A stretch of DNA of 64,000 bases from contig JAPNXP010000005.1 in the NCBI GenBank assembly GCA_028753945.1, forward strand, positions 4,402,001 to 4,466,000. The letters are read 5' to 3'. Origin of the DNA: Hexactinellida sp. DTS-2022. Lineage: Eukaryota > Porifera > Hexactinellida. The position numbers were made by a program, and so were the translations under genes. This document shows, in pieces, positions 1-10,944 of the stretch. Every line of letters starts with the position of its first letter. Position 1 is the first letter of the stretch. The notes under the pieces were generated by a model, which did not search any database, had not been told where the DNA came from, and saw only the letters and a program-made list of their open reading frames with translations.

Positions 1-231
1 GAGATAGTCAAAATGTGTCGGCATTTACTTCCAGTCAATAACCTATAAAGAGAGAATGCGGTTTCTAGTTCACGAAATATATCCTGACTTTACATTTGTT
101 AGGACAATTTATACAATTAAGCCATAACAATATAGTATATGTTACTAGTAGATTGGAATCCCAATTGGATATTTTGATGTTTCCGGCGAAAAGGGAATTT
201 CACATCTTCCATTAAAGTAAGTAGTACAACC

Positions 232-449
232 CAGGCTTTCATTTGGGAGCGCGGCGCACACCCAGGGGTGCGTGATTTTAAGGAAAAATGCTGGAAGCGT
301 GCGTGAAATCGGAGTTAATATGGGTGCGTAGTGAGCACCCGAGGTATTTTTATTACTAATTTCGGTCTATTTTTGGTAAACTTGAGTGCGCGATTGTAAA
401 ATCAACATTACCTAGGGTGCGCGGATTTCTTAGGACTAGATGAAACCTG
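232..449. repeat. hAT-like MITE, divergent copy (CAGGCTTTCAT family)
   Basis: Short non-coding element whose ends read CAGGCTTTCAT and ATGAAACCTG (inverted). The same ends and GCGCGCC-rich interior occur at 7123-7304 and 27099-27283, where 8-bp near-perfect target duplications are seen. This copy is more diverged and its flanks show no clear duplication. Confidence 0.55.
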
Positions 450-477
450 GTCAACTCGGTATTTATTGGGTTTGAGG

Positions 478-756
478 CAGTGGCGGATTCTTTAAACATT
501 CTGTGGAGTCAGGCAACATGAACTTATCAGAGCTACTACTTTTTGATTCCATTATAGAATACTACACAGTTTGTTGGGTATATCCCAACAATTCGGTATT
601 TTCTGATTCTTTATTGTACGTTTATATTTGTCACCATTAGCCAATAAAAATTAATTATAAATCTCTCTTGTTTACTAATTAATTTCAGTTATTCTAATGT
701 TGAAATACTGGGGGGGGGGGCAGTTGCCCCCCCATGCCCCCAGGAATCCACCGTTG
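478..756. repeat. hAT MITE with 8-bp target duplication
   Basis: Inverted ends CAGTGGCGGATTC and its mirror near 742-756, flanked by GTTTGAGG (470-477) and GTTTGAAG (757-764), a 7/8 match. An 8-bp duplication and a CAGTGG end are hAT traits. A G run and a C run near 712-741 lie in the right arm. No coding capacity. Confidence 0.75.
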
Positions 757-773
757 GTTTGAAGACAGAAATT

Positions 774-1008
774 ATTATCGATAGATAGGAAGTCGCCAGT
801 TCTAAATCTTTTGGTACATAAGCATATTTGTAAGTCCATGGGTCTGCGAGTTATGTAATTTTCTCTAAAACTGTATAAATCCAGAAATGTTCCCGATTTT
901 CAAAATTGTAGATTTTTATAGATTTTTATAACTCGCCGGCTCATATACTTACAAAGAAGCTTCATGTACCACAAGATTCAGAATTGGCGATTTCCTATTC
1001 ATTGATAA
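774..1008. repeat. Foldback MITE
   Basis: About 100 bp at the left (from ATTATCGATAGATAGGAAGT) is repeated inverted at the right (GGCGATTTCCTATTC to ATTGATAAT), with roughly 75-80% match by eye. Non-coding. Superfamily not clear. Confidence 0.6.
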
Positions 1009-2301
1009 TACATATATGTATTATCAATATGAAATCGACAGAAAAATTCTTAAAAATTCTACAATATTTCAGAATCGCATCATAATTTGTATGTAACATA
1101 TATCACTATAGCTATATTAAAATATACAATATTAGCCCTTAATTGCAAATAGTTTACGAGAAACCTCCTGTTGAAAATTGTGTGATTTAGAAAACTCTGC
1201 AAAATGATCACAATTTATAATATTTACTCTCCAAGCGTACCAAACTTCTACACATGTATGAACACATATCAACTAGTGTTTTGATGAAAATTTGTAAGAA
1301 AATCTCCACATTTTCATGAAGATGAGGGGTTAAACATGCAGAAATATCTGTATTTTGCTGCTAAAGACTAACAAGAACAAATCTCGATGTCTCTTTGGGT
1401 TGAGAACCAAATCTTTAATGACATCTTATTATGGTATCTATGTTTCATAATTGAGTTGATTTATAGAATGTAGTTTAAGCTAATGCCCATTTAATCAACG
1501 ATTGTATGTAAGTGTCGGACAGGAGTCCCCTTTAAACAGATTTCTGTGTTGGATAAAATTGATAATCTGTACATAAGAATGGTTGCACCAAGTGATTATT
1601 AACACCTTATAATTGCCTAAATCAAAATTTGAGCTATTATTATACTGGGTAGTCAGAAGTGCTATTAGACATGTTTTAATATGACGTCATAGTTATCGTA
1701 CAAAAATTGAAAATTGGTCAAATTCCTTGTTTCTTTGGCCTCATTTGACTATGAGACATGGAGTGTTATGTGGAGCCAGCAACGACCGCTTCGCGGTTAT
1801 TGTATGCTACTATAAGCCATTTTGTAATGATTGTAATAATTTGAAAACACCATATATATAAATTCATTAGTGAATGACCCCAAACAAAGCCTGAGAATAG
1901 GTTGCTATGCATGCGCTCATTTACTAAATTAACGAGCAACCTAACTTTGTTATAATTCATAGTATTTTGGCCCATTCAATGCCTAGTCGACCAGTAAATC
2001 TATGGTGTCAATGGAAACTCTTAGTGTTTTATACCTTCAACAATTTAATGTAGGTATAACAAGTTAGAAGAATTAAATGCATACATCCATACATTTCTTT
2101 AAAATAATTGTGGTTTTTATGTTGTTCGGCTATTGATATTTGTTGGGTATGCTTTCGATATTTTCTATGGATATTCAACAATATATGAGTTAAGCTTCTG
2201 TGTGTATTTTATCATTTATTATTTAAATTCAAATGCATGAAAATTGTTGTTAAAGGTAGTATAAAGTTCTTCTATGTATCAAATGAAGAAGTGGAATAGC
2301 T

Positions 2302-2662
2302 AATATTCCAGCAAGGAGAAAGATTCAAAAAGGCCAAAAAGATAGCATGTTTTAGAAGTCACCACTGTTATATTCCAAATGCTACAGGCGATATAACAGT
2401 TAAAATAATCTCAGAATATTTGATTCCTCATGAACCAACGTCACCAAATAAACATAGAATTATTGACCCAATAGTATCTCTAAGGGACTGCAGTCCTGGA
2501 AGACTTGTGAGATGTTCCTATGATGACGATTGGTGGATTGGTATCAAAAGAGAAACTTCGTTCGTGTTTCAAGATGTCTCAATTAAGTTTATGCAGCCTA
2601 ATGGACCATCAAAATACTTCAATTGTTCCCAAAATGAAGATTTATTGCTGGATCCCTGTTGA
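2302..2662 (+). pseudogene. Transposon-encoded fragment with a DDDWWIG / KFMQPNGP motif
   Basis: Open frame of about 120 codons following an in-frame TAG; no good ATG start is visible, so it reads as a C-terminal fragment. It contains RLVRCSYDDDWWIGI followed by DVSIKFMQPNGP. From memory, a 'V.Y.D.WWIG...DV.VKFM.P.GP' tail occurs at the C-terminus of several invertebrate transposon proteins; I did not search. The function of that tail is unknown to me. It lies inside the 1613-3446 element and is probably the remains of its protein. Confidence 0.45.
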
Positions 2663-2998
2663 AGCTATTAATGGAATTTTCCAGCCGCCGTAGATTTACA
2701 AAAATGGAAGGGCATTTCAGCTATCATAATTAATATAAATTAATATTATTGCCAATAAATATTGCCAAATAATTGCTTTATCATATTAAAATTAAACTAT
2801 CCAAATTCATTTAAGGATAATTTGAAGAAGATATATTTAGTAAGATTAGATACCTCACAAGTAAATAGCACATAACGCATACAATTTTCGATGTTATCAC
2901 GTGTTTGAGTGATTTTATAAAATGTCAAAGCCTCAAAGGGGTCTAAAAATAAAAATAAATAATCCAACAAATAAGAGTAATTACAAAATGGCTTATAG

Positions 2999-3232
2999 TC
3001 TAGTTGACTAATTCATGAATTATTCAAGAATTAATCAAAAATTATTTTCATTATTTCGGTAGTGAGCTCTATTTTTCAATAGAATTAGCTATGGTATTAT
3101 TTTGAGAACCTGAGAATCTTCAAATATTACTTCCTACCGCTGGTATCAAATGATCCACTATTGATTGTGAGCACAATGAACAATCATGAATAATCAATAA
3201 TTCTTCCCATTTTCAATGAATTAGTCAACTTA
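2999..3232. repeat. MITE with perfect 8-bp target duplication GCTTATAG
   Basis: Inverted ends TCTAGTTGACTAATTCAT and its mirror (ATGAATTAGTCAACTTA). GCTTATAG flanks both sides (2991-2998, 3233-3240). The opposite arm of the host element (around 1798-1830) has the site uninterrupted. Confidence 0.85.
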
Positions 3233-3467
3233 GCTTATAGTAGCATACAATAACCGCGAATCGGTCATTGCTGGCTCCACATAACACTCCATGTCTCATA
3301 GTACAAATGAGGCCAAAGAAACATGCAATTTGACCAATTTTCAATTTTTTTACAATAACTATGACGTCATATTAAAACATGTCTAATAGCACTTCTGACT
3401 ACCCAGTATAATAATAGCTCAAATTTTGATTTAGGCAATTATAAATGGATGTGAAGTTAGCAGCGCG

Positions 3468-4930
3468 AAAAGTGAGCACGACATAACTGGTTATAACTTT
3501 TCACTTAGGCTGAATATCCAGTTCAATTTTGTATCACAGCTTTATGAGAGAGGTAGTTTTGCATCATTCCAATTTTTTGTCCCTCTCTTCAAAAACCACT
3601 TCACAATGACTTTGCAAAAATGCCCGATTTTCACTATACAAACTCATATACGATTTGAGTGAGCACGACATAACTGGTTATAACTTTTCACTTAGGCTGA
3701 ATATTCAGTTCAAATTTGTTACACAGCTTTATGAGAGAGGTAGTTTTGCATCATTCCAATTTTTTGTCCCTCTCTTCAAAAACCACTTCACAATGACTTT
3801 GCAAAAATTCCCGATTTTCACTATACACTGACCAACCAAAAGTATTTGAACAATAGGGATTTTAATGCACACACAATATTCATCCGGTAACTTATTAACG
3901 GCTATCTAAACTACTCTGAAATGACTATAAATAACTTATTATAGATATATATATGAAAATATTGTGATTTCAATTAAATTTAGAAAATATTCACGAAGTG
4001 GCATAAGTGTTTCTGCCATGTGCCACTTGTGGCATAAGTGGCACAAATGGAAATGTGGCTGTATCACAGTAGAAAATATTCGGATTGATTTGAAATTATG
4101 CACTTAGAGTAATTTAACTATGTGGAATTCAAATCTGCTATCAGAATTAATATATTAACATTGCATCTTAATTATCACAAATTAATTATTTAATGAGCTA
4201 ATTATATATTTAATGAGTTTAACGCCTCCATAAAAATGTGAATTCGAAAATTTTGCTGTTTTAATATACTTTACATATCGTTTCATGTAAATAGCCATTT
4301 TGTAGAATCTACTATTGTTATAATGCTGGTATAAACTCAAATGTCTGAATACAAATTATTGCTGTTCAAATACTTTTGGCCGGTTAGTGTACAAACTCAT
4401 ATACGATTTGAGTGAGCACGACATAACTGGTTATAACTTTTCACTTAGGCTGAATATCCAGTTAAAATTTGTATCACAGCTTTATGAGAGAGGTAGTTTT
4501 GCATCATTCAAATTTTTGTCCCTCTCTTCAAAAACCACTTCACAATGACTTTGCAAAAATGCCCGATTTTCACTATACAAACTCATATACGATTTGAGTG
4601 AGCACGACATAACTAGTTGTAACTTTTCACTTAGGCTGAATATTCAGTTCAAATTTGTTACACAGCTTTATGAGAGAGGTAGTTTTGCATCATTCCAATT
4701 TTTGTCCCTCTCTTCAAAAACCACTTCACAATGACTTTGCAAAAATGCCCGATTTTCACTATACAAACTCATATACGATTTGAGTGAGCACGACATAACT
4801 AGTTGTAACTTTTCACTTAGGCTGAATATTCAGTTCAAATTTGTTACACAGCTTTATGAGAGAGGTAGTTTTGCATCATTCCAATTTTTTGTCCCTCTCT
4901 TCAAAAATGCCCGATTTTCACTATACAAAT
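3468..4930. repeat. Tandem ~190-bp units in the left MULE arm
   Basis: Five near-identical units, each starting near GAGTGAGCACGACATAACT and ending near CCCGATTTTCACTATACAAA: about 3468, 3658, 4412, 4598 and 4784. The array is split by a Tc1-like MITE. One inverted unit lies at 8884-9085 in the right arm. Subterminal tandem repeats like this are a foldback/MULE habit. The open frames that run through the units are chance frames. Confidence 0.85.
3826..4389. repeat. Tc1/mariner-type MITE (TA duplication)
   Basis: Inverted ends CACTGACCAACCAAAAGTAT and ATACTTTTGGCCGGTTAGTG, flanked by TA (3824-3825, 4390-4391). The interrupted tandem unit reads ACTATACAAAC in its uninterrupted sisters (for example near 4577), so the empty site is present in the window. 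No transposase is left. Confidence 0.9.
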
Positions 4931-5052
4931 TTATCAATATGCTAATATTTAATTTTCTTGACACCGCTAAATCAGAATCTAATTGTGTACTAGTTCTAAA
5001 ATTCTATGTGACTAACTTCATAGATAGTATACTTACTATGGAACTAAACTTC

Positions 5053-7122
5053 TTATTTTGGAAGCCTTTGAGTTCTGGTATTAACCTTGATGACAGGCTG
5101 AAAGTGGCTCATGTTTAATCTCAAATAAACTCTGTGTTCTGTTGAATCATGTGTAGACTTAGCATAATTGAATCCATGTCCTGAGAATTTCAACCAGGAT
5201 TGGTCCTCATCATTGTAGACAAATATATCTGTTCTCAGGATGATAGCTGCTAAAAATATTTCTAGGTCTGTACCCCAAGATCCTACTCGGTCCATTTTGC
5301 TTACTTTCAGATAATCTTCAATCGAATTGCAGCGTTCCTCTGGCAATAAATTTTTTCGAGCTTGAACGTAATTGGTGGCTAATTTTCTATATTCTCCCTT
5401 CATTTGATCAATTATTAACTCCCGTATTTCTTTATGATTGTAATCTGTTCCAGTAATTATGTATGATAAAGAGCGAAACAAGCAATTCCCATCAGGTGAA
5501 ATCCTTTTTCTTTTGTAGGAATTAATTGTCGAATTTCAAGAGATTTATCAGCGGCTTCATTTGCATATAGTATTCCTGTTGTAAATGTTAGTATTATCAC
5601 CTTGCACTTTTCCCTTTGCCAACTCGGAGTTACGGTCTTGAATTCTCCATGATAATAGGATTTGACATCTACTATAGAGAGAGTTTCATCAAGAATAGAA
5701 TCGTCATTAGACAAATCACTGTACAATGTTACTGCCTTTGAGTTGACCTGAGGGCTAGTGACCATTATGGAAGGCAAATGACTTAGTTTTCCCTGTGTTT
5801 GATTCTTGAACTTTTTCAGGGAAGCTTGTTTGTTAGAGTTCATTGGCTTTCCTGGTTTGAAGTATGTCTGTCTTGATTTCTTCTTCTTCCACATTTCATC
5901 AATTTGATCATAATCTTTTGGTTGTTGTGTTTTTTGTCTCTTGAGAACTTTAAGGTACAATGGATTGAATGCAAATTCGAATGCCTTTATTCTACTAACA
6001 ATACCTTCCATTAATTTGCGAATGAAATCTCCCGGTCTTAGTTTGCATTGTTTCTGCAAAATTGTTATCTTTACAATTCTCATCCAGTTTTCTGCAATTG
6101 CATTCGTGGATGTCACGTGATATTGATCTGGGTGCAAGGATGGGCCTAATATAAGACCTGACCAGAGGGGACAAACTGGCATGTAATGAGTTACAAGAAA
6201 TGATGGTAAATCTGGAAAGTAGTAGTTGTTTTTAGGAGTGCTTTCATGTTGTTCTTCCATTTCAAATATACCAACAAGCAACTTGCAGTTCATTAATTCA
6301 TTCTGAAAATGTATACCAAATGGAGATCTTGATTTGTATGTTTTGCAATCTCCCATTTCATTGGGTAATGATTCATCTAGTTCTATGATATTTTCGAGAT
6401 CAAAATCGAACTCCTTATCAAGACAAATTGAGCTGTTAAGTTTATCAAAAGTTTTTTCAATTTTTGGATAGATCTTTTTTGATAAACATACCATACTCAA
6501 TGCGCCAAATAACTGATTCATTTCATCCATCGTTGTACAACTCGTCATTCGAGCCATTATGAACATGATCTTTTGTTTCCTCTGTTTATCCCTCCTGAAC
6601 TTAGAACTTAGTTTATAGCTAAACCGATTCATTATGTGTGCCGAGCATATGTGTATTATTACTTTTATTGAATTAGTAGAATTGCTCTTGTGAATAGTTT
6701 CCCAACATTTATTTAAATACCATTCTAAGTTTTGTTTGTTAAAGGCATTGCAGACACCGTGTAGCATGGCCCAACTAAAGTCTACTTCAACTTTATTTGG
6801 TAATATCTCACTTCTCGTCACCTTCTTTACGTCATATAACATCGATTAAGCAAATGTGAAATTTCTATGTTTGTCTGCTCGCTAGATACCATCTCAGCAA
6901 GTGGAATTGGGCTTACATGTGATAGAGGATGCTTTACTGAGATAGCGTAATAGAGGATTCTTTTTCTCAAATGTTCTAAATTCCTGATAACCGAACCAGT
7001 GGCATCTAAATGTAATGTAAAAGATTCTTTTTCCAATTTCTTTAACAACATTATCTGTTCTTCACTATACAAGTGAATGATGAATGGGGAATGACTTATG
7101 AATTGAATGTAGCCGTTAAGAA
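5053..7122 (-). pseudogene. MULE-like transposase with C-terminal OTU cysteine protease (decayed)
   Basis: Read on the minus strand, the DDE core shows LHLDATGSV (near 7005, first Asp), PNKVEVDFSWAM (near 6775, second Asp) and STNAIAENWMRIV (near 6095, Glu). It is followed by a basic linker and an OTU domain with PDGNCLFRSLSY (catalytic Cys codon 5482-5484) and SHFQPV (catalytic His near 5110). OTU proteases cleave ubiquitin chains. The DGNC motif lies in a different frame from the upstream core, a one-base shift near 5490. Another shift lies near 6830, and the N-terminal part is separated by a MITE at 7123-7304. The same OTU fragment recurs at 60183-60519. A domain match to MULE and OTU families is by motif only. 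Confidence 0.75.
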
Positions 7123-7304
7123 CAGGCTTTCATCCAGACTAAATTTCCCGCGCGCCTAGATTTAGTTTGAGATCGCTCACACGCGCCTAAATTACTCATT
7201 TTGTATTAAGTCTATGGGAGCATCTCTCGATTTTCGCGCGCCTAGAAAATTTTTCATCCAAATTTACGCGCCAGGTGCGTTACATACGCCTGGATGAAAC
7301 CCTG
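7123..7304. repeat. hAT-like MITE inside the MULE transposase gene
   Basis: Inverted ends CAGGCTTTCATCC and GGATGAAACCCTG, flanked by GTTAAGAA (7115-7122) and GTTAAGAG (7305-7312). The interior carries CGCGCGCCTAG twice. Sister copies at 232-449 and 27099-27283. It interrupts the coding sequence between the region at 7310-7673 and the DDE core. Confidence 0.9.
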
Positions 7305-7673
7305 GTTAAGAGTATTCCCAATGATTGTGCTCATATAATGACATTTGGGTGCTAATGATGTCCTGCCACATATCATTATTAAATCGACTTTTTTCAAAGT
7401 GCTGTGACTTGACCTTTCTAATGACATCGGTTGAGTGTAAATAATTGAAGTTTCCTTTTTTGGCAACGGATAAATTTGTGAATCAACAAAGAGGGAATAA
7501 TGAAGATTAGAAGGACTGGAAAATTCCAGCTGTTTCGCAGTGGCTTCTCTTCTGTCTCCAGATAAATGTCGGCTGTGCGAAATTAAATTAGATGAATGTT
7601 CTTCAGAGATTGATCCAGTAGCAGTATAATTAACGAGATAAAGATTGCTTGCGTTTGTTTGCGGTGTTTCCAT
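7305..7673 (-). pseudogene. N-terminal part of the MULE transposase (decayed)
   Basis: Minus-strand frame with the pattern HLSGDRREATAKQL followed by SPSNLHYSLF. I associate a 'GDRR..A' stretch with the region just before the DDE core in this kind of MULE. Downstream, another frame continues the protein (MWQDIISTQMSLYEHNHW, about 7310-7370), so there is at least one frameshift. Then the MITE at 7123-7304 separates it from the catalytic core. Upstream, a possible splice acceptor (attgcag) lies near 7705. Placement in the same gene as 8446-8695 is inferred from order and spacing. Confidence 0.5.
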
Positions 7674-7831
7674 TTCAAATTTGAAGGTAAAACAATTGCT
7701 AAACTTGCAAATTGCTGCTGCAATAAGAAATGCACATCCACGTCTTGAATAGCTTTTGTTAATTCGATGATATTAAAATTTTAGAACACAAAACGGGTAG
7801 TAAACGGAAATTTTCTCATTAAATAAGGTTG

Positions 7832-8355
7832 TCATTCTGACTTTAGAGCACTTTCTGAAAAATTTGGAAAAATTATTTTCCATTCTTGGCCTGTCAATCC
7901 AAATTCACCTCGATTTGTCGACTGAACTATGTGCATTTTACTAGATACCTGATCAGTGGATTCAATGGTAATAATTGAGCTCATGTCTGATTCTAGTGAA
8001 TTATCAGATTTGGAGAAAATCACGCTATGATTACGAATATCTGGTAATTCAGAAATGTTGATACTGATAGGTAGAGTAAATTTATCTTTAGGTAGTGTCA
8101 ATGCTTGTGTTACCTGAGATTTGATATTCCAGTGGTTGTTTCGCCAGATGTTCATAAGTTTCGCTCTTAGTTGCAAGCGATTTCTTCTATAAACAGATTT
8201 TGCCAGTTTACCCCAGATAGAAGAGGCATCCCGCCAATTTCGTGTTTTAAGCAATTCGAGATTGTTCAAAATTAATGAACTATGTCCAGTTAACTTGGAT
8301 AAAGCAATGGTCATCTTTGAGACAATCTCGTTACTTTGCTTGACATCACCAGTTT
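7832..8355 (-). CDS. Second exon of the MULE-associated protein (WGKL domain, unknown function)
   Basis: The exon opens after ttatag (acceptor at 8356-8361) with AAACTGGTGATG. Joined to the phase-1 end of the exon at 8446-8695, it reads on without a break. It contains SSIWGKLAKSVYRRNRL and, near the end, GEFGLTGQEW. The same two landmarks (SVWGKLSIILFGKNK and GEFLLSGMEW) occur in the protein at 43629-44827, so this is a conserved family carried by these transposons. The open frame ends at 7832. Whether it then splices to 7673 or is its own protein is unclear. Function unknown. Confidence 0.55.
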
Positions 8356-8445
8356 CTATAATAAATTCTTTGAATCAAATTTATTATCGCATATTATATG
8401 AAACATCAATAATAATACATATGTAGTACATGTAAAATAACTAAC

Positions 8446-8695
8446 CATTATATCTTGGTCCTGGGTTCACTTCTACATCTCCGCAAATAATAAGGAATAG
8501 AGATATAATTGTTAAGATGGAGATCAAAATGTTGCATGTAACAAATCCAGGAATATCTATCATTTTGCAGCATCTTGATTTTGCAGATTTCCGTGAATTG
8601 AATATGCCAATGTGGTTGCGCAATGTACAAAGATCAACTCCCATTAGTAAATGCAAAACTGAAATGTTATAGGCGTGAAATTCGAATAAGTTCAA
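8446..8695 (-). CDS. First exon with hydrophobic leader and 2A ribosome-skipping motif
   Basis: From ATG at 8695, 83 codons plus one base up to a GT donor (gttagt, 8440-8445). A hydrophobic stretch (about residues 51-72) runs directly into GDVEVNPGP (8456-8482), which matches the 2A consensus D(V/I)ExNPGP. At 2A motifs the ribosome releases the upstream peptide between the last Gly and Pro and continues, giving two products. A 90-nt intron and a phase-1 junction join it cleanly to the exon at 8355 (…PGPRYN-E-TGDV). N-terminal 2A motifs behind hydrophobic leaders are known in some LINEs and sea-urchin NLRs; here the context is a MULE. Start choice is the first ATG; a later Met is possible. Confidence 0.65.
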
Positions 8696-8883
8696 TATTA
8701 TCCAATAACCAAAGAATAATCGTATTAACTATTAAGTATATATATTGTATTTATCAGAATATTATGCTATAGTCACAGAAGCCAAAAGAATGAATACGTC
8801 AAAACATTCGTCCAAAATTAACTACAAATGACGACAATTAACAATATATGACAATAGCATTTTATACCTAACTCTACTGTGTA

Positions 8884-9847
8884 CTACAAATATGCAACTC
8901 AAATCGTATATGAGTTTGTATAGTGAAAATCGGGCATTTTTGCAAAGTCATTGTGAAGTGGTTTTTGAAGAGAGGGACAAAAAATTGGAATGATGCAAAA
9001 CTACCTCTCTCATAAAGCTGTGATACAAATTTTAACTGGATATTCAGCCTAAGTGAAAAGTTATAACCAGTTATGTCGTGCTCACTTTTCGCGCTGCTAA
9101 CTTCACATCCATAAATTATAAGGTGTTAATAATCACTTGGTGCAACCATTCTTATGTACAGATTATCAATTTTATCCAACACAGAAATCTGTTTAAAGTG
9201 GACTCCTGTCCGACACTTACATACAATCGTTGATTAAATGGGCATTAGCTTAAACTACATTCTATAAATCAACTCAATTATGAAACATAGATACCATAAT
9301 AAGATGTCATTAAAGATTTGGTTCTCAACCCAAAGAGACATCGAGATTTGTTCTTGTTAGTCTTTAGCAGCAAAATACAGATATTCCTGCATGTTTAACC
9401 CCTCATCTTCATGAAAATGTGGAGATTTTCTTACAAATTTTCATCAAAACACTAGTTGATATGTGTTCATACATGTGTAGAAGTTTGGTACGCTTGGAGA
9501 GTAAATATTATAAATTGTGATCATTTTGCAGAGTTGAGATGTAAATGTCTGACATAATTTTTTTCTAAATCACACAATTTTCAACAGGAGGTTTCTCATA
9601 AACTATTTGCAATTAAGAGCTAATATTGTATATTTTAATATAGCTATAGTGATATATGTCTACAGGCCCGTCGTAGGCCAATTATTATTGGTGCGGCCAA
9701 GTGACGTCACTTAATTGATTCGCAGTGTATAACCCGAATTATGATGCGGGCACCTAAAATATTGGTGCGGCCTATGCCGCACCTGCCGCCCGTGTTCCTA
9801 CGGCCCTGTGTCACATACAAATTATGAAGCGATTCTGAGATATCGAA
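8884..9847. repeat. Right inverted repeat of the MULE element
   Basis: Mirror of the left arm: one ~190-bp unit (8884-9085) and then the outer part, matching 1066-1616 inverted from about 9115 onward. It keeps the empty site for the 1613-3446 element, and is itself interrupted by the MITE at 9663-9808. Confidence 0.85.
9663..9808. repeat. hAT-like MITE in the right MULE arm
   Basis: Ends CAGGCCCGTCGTAGG and CCTACGGCCCTG with a GGTGCGGCC-rich interior. It splits a segment (gatatatg…acatacaaattatgaag) that is uninterrupted in the left arm near 1080-1120. The flanks share TGTC, an imperfect duplication. Confidence 0.75.
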
Positions 9848-10944
9848 GATTTGAACTTGTTCATTTCGCATGGAATAACCCATATATGTCCTCGAGGCTT
9901 AATATATTCGGAGTTGTACCGTTTCTGTTATGCAATATGTGAATTCATTTTTGCCGGAAGCATCGGAACTTGTCACGAAACATATTTTCACATTTTGAAA
10001 CATATCCGCAGAATTCCACAAATCAAAATGAAACTACTTGTCACTCACTCATGTTCGGCCCATATTACAAGTATATCAATTGTACAAGTAGAGTATGTTC
10101 TCTCTAATAACCCACCATTGTGCAAATGGACCCAGATGGACTATTTATTGAACATGGACTATTAAAGAATTTAGCCTTTAGCATAAAATATATAACTACC
10201 ATGTAGTACATAAAGTATTATTACAAGCAATTATAATTGAGGGTATTTAGCAGACTATTAAGAGTATGAACTGTGCGTTGGTAATACGGATATATCGTCT
10301 TTCCACCAGTCCAATTGTAGTTAGAGCCTTAGAGGGTCTCCATGTGGACGTTAACCTAAATAATATCGATGCTATTGAAATAATCTCGCAAATACAATAT
10401 CTAAAATAACAGAACACGATAAGAAATGTAACCGATTACATAAGTGGACTACCTAGTAGAGAATTAAACATTTAGAAAGTGGATTGTTAGATCTATAAAT
10501 GTGAAAGGAAACGAGTATAACTTGCTTATTCTGGATATGATTGTACAACCAAATTCAGGTGGACTATTAGAGAAATGGACAATTAAAGAGAACTGACTGT
10601 AATTGATGTTTAGGGACACCGTGTTTTCTAACATTATCAATTTATTGAATTAAAAGTTATGTTTAGGAAGAATCTAAGTGTAGAATCAAATTGACAAGTT
10701 GAATAAATTAAATCAAAACTTGGCTGCCCACTACATTTGCAAAAGTATTTAAATAAATCTACCTAGTTTTAATTCTACAGTGAGGGGACTACAACCGCCT
10801 AAAATTTAAAACATTACGTTAACTGAAACTTAATAGGTGCTAAACAGTGTCTTTAGAGCGTGGAGGTCGTAAACCAGTTTTATGGTGTATTCGGCATAGT
10901 ATCTTAGGAAAAAGCATCGGCTTTGCCAAGGCAAGTGTCTAAGA
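9848..10944. other. Stretch without recognisable gene
   Basis: AT-rich sequence between the MULE arm and the next MITE. A 104-codon open frame (9851-10165) has no feature I recognise and no splice context. I see nothing else. Confidence 0.4.

Larger units (their letters stand above)
1613..3446. mobile_element. Inverted-repeat element inserted in the left MULE arm
   Basis: The ends TTGCCTAAATC and GATTTAGGCAA begin inverted repeats of about 215 bp (1617-1830 against 3240-3440, plus a part before 2999). TTATAA flanks both ends. The right arm of the host MULE (9108-9118) has the same neighbourhood uninterrupted, which shows this is an insertion. It carries one open frame (2302-2662). Superfamily uncertain; the long inverted repeats suggest another MULE-like element. 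Confidence 0.65.
1066..9847 (-). mobile_element. MULE-type DNA transposon with long inverted repeats and an OTU protease, decayed
   Basis: The outer 1066-1616 segment returns inverted at about 9115-9847, and an inner ~190-bp unit (arrayed at left 3468-4930, single at right 8884-9085) extends the inverted repeats further. Between them, on the minus strand, lie a spliced gene with a 2A motif, a MULE-like DDE core and an OTU protease. Very long, internally tandem inverted repeats are typical of Mutator-like and foldback elements. At least five younger elements sit inside it (1613-3446, 2999-3232, 3826-4389, 7123-7304, 9663-9808). The exact ends and target duplication were not resolved. The coding part has several frameshifts, so the copy looks inactive. 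Confidence 0.8.

Noticed and set aside
4780-5118. 112-codon open frame on the plus strand
   Set aside because: It runs through the tandem arm units and the antisense of the OTU gene; no domain and no splice context.
1066-9847. Polinton/Maverick reading of the long-inverted-repeat element
   Set aside because: No polymerase, capsid or retroviral-type integrase motifs are present. The coding part is a MULE DDE core with an OTU protease.
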